Source: Candidatus Symbiopectobacterium sp. 'North America' (GTDB lineage: Bacteria; Pseudomonadota; Gammaproteobacteria; Enterobacterales; Enterobacteriaceae). From it: 64,000 nt of DNA. The notes under the pieces are model-generated. The model did not search any database. It had not been told where the DNA came from and saw only the letters and a program-made list of their open reading frames with translations. The stretch covers positions 20,945-84,944 of the forward strand of contig NZ_PEHF01000033.1 in NCBI RefSeq assembly GCF_015762685.1, read 5' to 3'. The stretch's first letter is position 1, and each line of letters starts with the position of its first letter. The position numbers and the translations under genes were made by a program. This document shows, piece after piece, positions 59,333-64,000 of this stretch.

Positions 59333-60268
59333 TTAGCGGGCGCGCAGGATTATCCACCAGGAAAAACGTAGTTCTGCAATAATAGGGAGGGTGCGAGTCA
59401 GGGCGCTGAAAAAACGCTCATCATCCTGTAAGGGAAATACGCCGGAAATACGCAGTGCCGCCGCCTTGTCATCGAGGGAAAAGTAGCCGTTGCGGTAGCG
59501 TGCATATTCACGCATCAAGGCATCCAGCGGCATATTGTCCGCCAGCACCACGCCATCCAGCCAGCTTTGGCGGAAGCCTTCCACCGGTTGCGGAGGTTGA
59601 CTCACCGCATCCGTAAAGGTCACTTGTTGCCCGGTGCTAACGCGCACAGACGCCTGTGATTGCTTAGTTGGGCGGAGCAACACCTCCCCCTGAAACACCG
59701 CCAGCGTGCTTTCACCTGCATCGCAGCGCACATCAAACCGACAGGGTGAATTCAACGCCAGTATCCCCTGTGGCGTGGAAAACGTTAACGGGTAAGGCAC
59801 TGCACTTTCCAGCAAGCACTCCCCTTTCAGCAGGCGCAGCGCGGCAATCTTTCCGTCCTGGTCGTAGCGGGTGAGCGCTGAATCGGTATTCAGGTTTAGC
59901 GTCAGCCCCTCTGCCAGCACCCAGCGCCGGTTTTCTCCTTTGGCGGTGCGATAATCCGCCGCATAGGTTTCCCAAGGGACGCTATAAGCACCACCACCCA
60001 GCAGCGTCATCAACGCCAACAGTTTTAACAGGTGACGCCGCTCGGTGCCCTGACGACTTAATACGCTGGACGCCACCGGGCTTTCGACGGAATGAAAACG
60101 GGTATGAATCTGCTCAACGCGCTGCCACGCTTGCTGGTGCAACTGATCACTATTCAGCCATTGCTGCCAGGCATGGCGCTCGTGTGCTGTGCAATCATCC
60201 GCATAGAGAATGGCATACCATTCAGCGGCATCGTAGAACACGTCCTGGGGAATATCGTCAGATCGCAT
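59333..60268 (-). CDS. FecR-like anti-sigma/activator
   Basis: Inner-membrane regulator, 311 residues, that carries the signal from a loaded TonB receptor to its ECF sigma factor. N-terminal FecR region (DVFYDAAEWYAILYADDCTAHERHAWQQWL), one membrane segment near 83-97 (LLKLLALMTLLGG), then the FecR periplasmic domain (GQQVTFTDA, FRQSWLDGVVLADNMPLDALM). It follows FecI by eight bases. Start 60268 is preferred over 60301, which would overlap the sigma gene. Confidence 0.88.
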   Translation of the reverse strand: MRSDDIPQDVFYDAAEWYAILYADDCTAHERHAWQQWLNSDQLHQQAWQRVEQIHTRFHSVESPVASSVLSRQGTERRHLLKLLALMTLLGGGAYSVPWETYAADYRTAKGENRRWVLAEGLTLNLNTDSALTRYDQDGKIAALRLLKGECLLESAVPYPLTFSTPQGILALNSPCRFDVRCDAGESTLAVFQGEVLLRPTKQSQASVRVSTGQQVTFTDAVSQPPQPVEGFRQSWLDGVVLADNMPLDALMREYARYRNGYFSLDDKAAALRISGVFPLQDDERFFSALTRTLPIIAELRFSWWIILRAR

Positions 60269-60276
60269 GGCCGGAA

Positions 60277-60813
60277 TTAGCGCTCCTGACAGGTCAGGCA
60301 AGCGAACATAGCCTGTGCCATGTATTTTTTCACCATACGATCGGAGACACCAAGGCGATCGGCCACCTGCTGGTACGTCAGTCCATCAATGTGCACACAA
60401 AGAAACGCCTGCCTGGCCTTGACAGACAGCGTACTGAGCATGCGATCTATCTCCAGCAGCGTATCAATAATGATGGCATGCTGCTCCAAAGACGGCTCCG
60501 CCTCAAGCTGCTGTTCCGCCAGCACCTGCAAATAGGCATTTTCAATGTCGCGTCGCCGCCAGAAATTCACCACCAGACCGTGGGCGACAGTGGTCAACCA
60601 AGCGCGGGGTTCACGCAGTTGGGTGGCCTGCTGCGTGCTGACCAGACGCACGAAGGTATCCTGCGCTAGATCGGCCGCCTGCTGCGAGCATCCCAAACGC
60701 CGACGCAGCCACGCCTGTAACCAAACATGGTACTCGTGATAAATTCGCTGTACCGCCAGGGATTCGACGGGATCAGCACAGGTAGCCGCGTGACCGTTCA
60801 CGTTGTGTCTCAT
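60277..60813 (-). CDS. FecI-like ECF sigma factor
   Basis: Intact 178-residue ECF sigma factor, with region 2 (AADLAQDTFVRLVS ... RAWLTTVAHGLVVNFWRRRD) and region 4 (LSVKARQAFLCVHIDGLTYQQVADRLGVSDRMVKKYM). It should transcribe the receptor and its own operon on signal from FecR. The first ATG (60813) lies within the end of the Fur palindrome and has no SD; a GTG a few codons later (60801) is a possible real start. Confidence 0.9.
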   Translation of the reverse strand: MRHNVNGHAATCADPVESLAVQRIYHEYHVWLQAWLRRRLGCSQQAADLAQDTFVRLVSTQQATQLREPRAWLTTVAHGLVVNFWRRRDIENAYLQVLAEQQLEAEPSLEQHAIIIDTLLEIDRMLSTLSVKARQAFLCVHIDGLTYQQVADRLGVSDRMVKKYMAQAMFACLTCQER

Positions 60814-60850
60814 TTAATGATAATGAAATAATTTTCATTATCATTAAATG
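60811..60850. promoter_or_regulatory. Perfect double Fur palindrome at the fecI start
   Basis: An 18-base arm (60811-60828) and its exact inverse (60833-60850) are separated by TAAT. The arms contain GATAATGAAA and TTTCATTATC, overlapping GATAAT/ATTATC Fur hexamers as in the strongest known Fur sites. The first two bases of the fecI ATG lie inside the palindrome, so Fur binding would block transcription of fecI-fecR directly. Confidence 0.88.
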
Positions 60851-60940
60851 CAAAGTCAACCACTATTGGCAAATGCATGATAAATGAAAACCCCGATTAG
60901 GAGCAGGGTCTATCGTCAATCAACATCATCGAATCTGTGA

Positions 60941-63289
60941 TTACCAGCGGTAGCTTAGATTAGCATTGAACACGCGGCCTTCACCGTAGTAACACCAATA
61001 GTCACACACGCTGACATATTCGCGGTTGCTGAGGTTGGTGGCATTAACCTGCAAGCGCCAATCTTTGGTGAAGTCATAGGCGATCATCGCATCCCACAGG
61101 GTATATGCCGGGACTTTCAGATTGGGATTTTCCGTTTTGTCGCCATATGAACTGCCAACATAACGCACCCCGGTCCCCACGGATAGGCCGCTGAGTGTCC
61201 CCTGAAACGCATAATTGACCCAACCGGACGCCTGCTGTAATGGCTGCTCAGGGAAGCGTTTACCAATTTCCGCATCCTCACCCGACTTGGTAATCTCGAC
61301 TTTGCCATAGTTATAGTTGGCCAGCACAGTCAAGCCACGCGCCACCTCACTGCTCATTTCCAACTCAATACCGCGTGAGCGAACCTGCCCGGTTTGCGCT
61401 GACGTGCCAGGATGCTCACGATCGGTAGTCGATACGTTATCCTGAACCAGATTATACAGCACGACGGTCGCATAACCGTTAAAGCCGTGTGGCGTATACT
61501 TCATCCCCACTTCGGTCTGCTTACCCATGGTCGGTTTATAGGCATTTCTTTTACCGTCATCTCCCGCAAGCGGCATAAAGGATTCAGAGTAGCTAATATA
61601 GGGAGAAACACCGTTATCAAACAGGTACATCAGCCCAGCCGTTTTGGTGAACTTGTCGTCATCCTTACGGCTATCAGTGCCACTGGTCAGATTCTGATCG
61701 CGCGATTTTGCTTTGTCGTAACGGCCGCCAATCAGCGCAATCCAGCGATCGTCATAGCGGAACTGGTTCTGAATGTAGTAACCCATTTGGTTACGTCCAG
61801 TGCGATAATCATACAATTGGTCGAGCGGCAGAACCGCGTTGCCATACACCGGGTTAAACATATTGATAGTGCCAATACCGTAGAAATCACCATCACGGCT
61901 CTGTGAATTTGCGCGGCGATAATCAACCCCCAACAGCAGCGTGTTTTCCACATCGCCCCATTGCCACTCCCCAACCATACGGTTATCTGTGGCCCAGTTT
62001 TGCGCAAAACCATCGCGGTAGGTCATACCACGATCCACCCTGCCATCAACAACATCCCCGAAGGCATAGGCAGTACGCAGATCCATATTCAGGTAGTTGT
62101 AGTTGGTGTTCTGGTGGAACGTCCAAGTATCATTAATACGATGGGTGAACTCATAGCCCAGCGTAAATTGGCGGGTATTGTTGCGATCGAGTCCAGGTTC
62201 ACCCAGCGAGGTTCTGTAGCCCACCTTACCGAACGGTGTGTTGTGCAGTGTGCCTGTAGGCATTTTAAAGCCACTGGTAACATCGGAATCGGTATCCATG
62301 TAGCTCGCCAGTACGGTCAGTTCCGTGTCTTCCCCCATCAGGAACGTCATGCTAGGTGCCAGATAGAAACGATCGCTCTTGGCATGATCCATTTCACCCG
62401 ATGTGCCGCGCGCCAGTCCCACCACACGATAGAGCACAGTGCCATCATCGTTGAGCGGACCTGCGCTATCGATGCCTAACTGACGATAATCATTGGAACC
62501 ATAATCCAGCGAGATTTGCCCCTGCGGCAAACGCGTTGGACGCTTGGTGATCACGTTAACTAGGCCACCCGGCGGGTTCTGCCCATACAGCACTGATGCA
62601 GGCCCTTTTAACACTTCAATTCTATCCACGCCAAAAGCGTCAAACTGCTGAACAAAGAAACCGCGTTCATTAATAGCCGCAAGTCCGTTTTGGAAGCGCG
62701 ACTGATCTTTAAAGCCACGGATGGAGAGCCATTCAGTCTTGTTATCCGGCCCGTAATAGGATGCCAACACGCCTAGGCTGTAGCGCAGGGCCTGATCGAC
62801 CTTCTTGGCACCGCGCTCTTCCATCTGTTGCTGTGTCACCACGGACATCGCACGCGGCGTTTCCGATACCGGCACATACAGCTTTAACGCGGTATTGGGT
62901 GGTGCCGTGACGACGATTTGATCGTTACGCGCTGGCACCGCAGCCGTTGCCGGTGCTACTGGCTGCACAACAATAGAGACGCTACCGTCAGCGTGGCGCT
63001 CGGCGCGCAGACCGCTGTTTGCCAGCAGTTGCGCAAATCCTTGTTCCACTTCATAACGCCCTTGCAATCCGCTGCTCTGTTTACCCACCGTCAGTGCCGG
63101 ATCATAAGACAACAGAACGCCGGATTGCTGTGCCAATTGGTTTAAGGACTTGGCCAGACTGCCCGCAGTGACATGAAATTCCTGTGCTGCTGCCGAAACG
63201 GCCGTGACCGAAGCGGCACCGCCCAGCGCAATTCCCCAAGGTGCGGCTCTTAGCGCCAGCGTTACCGGCCCGGTTCGCCATGATTTCAT
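60941..63289 (-). CDS. TonB-dependent siderophore receptor with signalling domain
   Basis: Intact 782-residue outer-membrane receptor. Signal peptide (about 1-34), then an STN/FecA-type signalling domain (36-105; VTAGSLAKSLNQLAQQSGVLL), then plug (about 125-255; VTQQQMEERGAKKVDQAL, VLKGPASVLYGQNPPGGLVNV) and beta-barrel ending in the C-terminal YRW. CDYWCYYGEGR near the end resembles hydroxamate-receptor loops of the FhuA/FoxA type, so a ferrichrome- or ferrioxamine-like ligand is plausible. It precedes fecI-fecR on the same strand; the STN domain makes it the cell-surface sensor for that pair. No strong Fur box was found directly upstream of it. Confidence 0.92.
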   Translation of the reverse strand: MKSWRTGPVTLALRAAPWGIALGGAASVTAVSAAAQEFHVTAGSLAKSLNQLAQQSGVLLSYDPALTVGKQSSGLQGRYEVEQGFAQLLANSGLRAERHADGSVSIVVQPVAPATAAVPARNDQIVVTAPPNTALKLYVPVSETPRAMSVVTQQQMEERGAKKVDQALRYSLGVLASYYGPDNKTEWLSIRGFKDQSRFQNGLAAINERGFFVQQFDAFGVDRIEVLKGPASVLYGQNPPGGLVNVITKRPTRLPQGQISLDYGSNDYRQLGIDSAGPLNDDGTVLYRVVGLARGTSGEMDHAKSDRFYLAPSMTFLMGEDTELTVLASYMDTDSDVTSGFKMPTGTLHNTPFGKVGYRTSLGEPGLDRNNTRQFTLGYEFTHRINDTWTFHQNTNYNYLNMDLRTAYAFGDVVDGRVDRGMTYRDGFAQNWATDNRMVGEWQWGDVENTLLLGVDYRRANSQSRDGDFYGIGTINMFNPVYGNAVLPLDQLYDYRTGRNQMGYYIQNQFRYDDRWIALIGGRYDKAKSRDQNLTSGTDSRKDDDKFTKTAGLMYLFDNGVSPYISYSESFMPLAGDDGKRNAYKPTMGKQTEVGMKYTPHGFNGYATVVLYNLVQDNVSTTDREHPGTSAQTGQVRSRGIELEMSSEVARGLTVLANYNYGKVEITKSGEDAEIGKRFPEQPLQQASGWVNYAFQGTLSGLSVGTGVRYVGSSYGDKTENPNLKVPAYTLWDAMIAYDFTKDWRLQVNATNLSNREYVSVCDYWCYYGEGRVFNANLSYRW

Positions 63290-63579
63290 TGTTATACCCC
63301 TGTCAGTTTTTCATTGCTGTTAATGGGTATGCCAATGGAAGTCACGACAAGGGGAACCAGAAAAAGAAAAAAAATAGCGTATTAGTAGAGTAAGTGCGTT
63401 TGGTGGCGTTGAGAGAACTCGATTGTTATCGAAACTTGCAAGACAAAATAAATCTGCAATAATTTTGGTTAAGGCGCGCTGATCAAACTCGCTACGCCAG
63501 AAAAGGCGTAGCTTATATTGTCACAGGTGCGCAATAATTCCGTAATATGATTGGTTTCGAACGTCCTTGCTTTATTTAC
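63290..63579. other. Intergenic region
   Basis: About 290 bases, partly AT-rich, between the receptor and the PAS gene. It contains the hairpin at 63491-63512 and presumably the receptor promoter; no small ORF is convincing. Confidence 0.45.
63491..63512 (-). terminator. Hairpin after the PAS gene
   Basis: GCTACGCC (63491-63498) and GGCGTAGC (63505-63512) with loop AGAAAA, about 70 bases downstream of the PAS gene end on the minus strand. The T run is short. Confidence 0.6.
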
Positions 63580-63942
63580 CTAAGAGACGAGGTTAATGGC
63601 AGGAGCAGGTTCGCTGATCTCTTGATTCAAAATGATCAGAGAAAATACACTGTTTTCAACATTCAGCTTAGAAAAAGAGAGCGTGCTTAGCTGCTTTTTC
63701 ATGAAGCCATCAGACAGCAGGTCCGACACCACGCGCGTACTCATAACGTCGCTGTTGGTCAGAAAGTCCTGGTAGGCAAACTTCACGTTTATCGGCAATA
63801 AGTCATCAATAGAGACCGGATTATTCGTTTCAGAATGCAGCCCGAAATGGGCATTAAATGCAGAGTTAGCACAGAGAACCTTGCATTTATCATCAATAAC
63901 GGCGACGGCACGCCTGTCATTTTGTGGGTCTTCCCCTATCAT
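63580..63942 (-). CDS. Small PAS-like protein
   Basis: Protein of 120 residues. It begins MIGEDPQND and reads like a lone PAS domain (AVAVIDDKCKVLCANSAFNAHFGL, with VSIDDLLP as the connecting helix). There is no linked kinase, cyclase or HTH within its frame. I start at ATG 63942 with GAGGG upstream; the open frame begins at a TTG, 63960. It lies just upstream of the receptor on the same strand, with a terminator between them. Confidence 0.7.
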   Translation of the reverse strand: MIGEDPQNDRRAVAVIDDKCKVLCANSAFNAHFGLHSETNNPVSIDDLLPINVKFAYQDFLTNSDVMSTRVVSDLLSDGFMKKQLSTLSFSKLNVENSVFSLIILNQEISEPAPAINLVS

Positions 63943-63961
63943 GGTGGTACACACCCTCAAT

Positions 63962-63983
63962 CAAGTATAATTATCTATACTTG
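63962..63983. promoter_or_regulatory. Inverted repeat upstream of the PAS gene
   Basis: CAAGTATA-ATTATC-TATACTTG is a perfect 8+8 palindrome about 20 bases before the PAS start, next to a TATAATTAT-type sequence that could be its -10. A repressor site is plausible; the regulator is unknown. Confidence 0.55.
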
Positions 63984-64000
63984 TACCTTCCCAAAGGAGG

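Overview
The window reads as chromosome of a gammaproteobacterium of the order Enterobacterales. The support is a YccM-like Fe-S membrane protein, an ErfK/YcfS-type L,D-transpeptidase, a YdfI-like mannonate oxidoreductase, a TogT-like GPH sugar carrier and FecI/FecR, all close to plant- and insect-associated enterics. I saw no rRNA, tRNA, CRISPR array, insertion sequence or phage module. The most striking property is decay: about 16 genes carry in-frame stop codons, frameshifts or small deletions, next to fully intact genes. The internal stops almost all look like single C:G to T:A changes in Gln or Trp codons, so I read the lineage as recently relaxed in selection (Sodalis-like or another host-restricted enteric). 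A poorly polished assembly could explain some single-base frameshifts but not the pattern of stops.

Layout. 0-2.5 kb: an iron/siderophore or corrinoid ABC importer (minus strand). 2.7-6.7 kb: a lipoprotein of unknown role, a GlxA-type regulator with a broken metallo-beta-lactamase-fold gene, and a YccM-like Fe-S protein. 6.9-18.4 kb: a complete Tad/Flp pilus locus (flp, prepilin peptidase, cpaB, cpaC, cpaD, tadZ, tadA, tadB, tadC, tadD, tadE, tadF, tadG), seven genes of which are damaged. 18.5-32.4 kb: a roughly 2,600-codon LEPR-motif surface protein, followed by its probable exporter: a TolC-type lipoprotein, an HlyD adaptor, a GAF-HlyD protein and an M50-metalloprotease/HlyD fusion, with no ABC ATPase. 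The surface-protein gene contains a 13-copy octanucleotide tract in its coding sequence, laid out like a phase-variation switch. 32.5-38.3 kb: a second export locus with an RTX protein, an HlyB-type ABC exporter with an unusual signature motif, a broken HlyD and an unknown gene, flanked by an AT-rich stretch.

38.9-41.4 kb: broken cytochrome b562, a GNAT acetyltransferase, a PrpA/PphA-like phosphatase and an unknown protein. 41.8-45.3 kb: nifJ, broken by two stops and a frameshift. 45.4-51.4 kb: a MocR regulator divergent from a solute-binding-like protein and a nitrilase-family amidase, followed by a thoroughly broken polar-amino-acid ABC importer. 51.7-59.1 kb: L,D-transpeptidase, O-acetylhomoserine sulfhydrylase-like enzyme, fructuronate/mannonate oxidoreductase, small XRE regulator, broken GPH sugar transporter and an AI-2E-family membrane protein. 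59.3-63.3 kb: FecR, FecI and a TonB-dependent siderophore receptor with a signalling domain, with a perfect double Fur palindrome at the fecI start. The window closes with a small PAS-like protein.

Taken together: iron uptake at both ends, two or three surface and secretion systems in the middle (Tad pilus, LEPR adhesin exporter, RTX type I system), all three damaged, and scattered metabolism. The surface machinery is decaying fastest while iron acquisition and regulators are intact.
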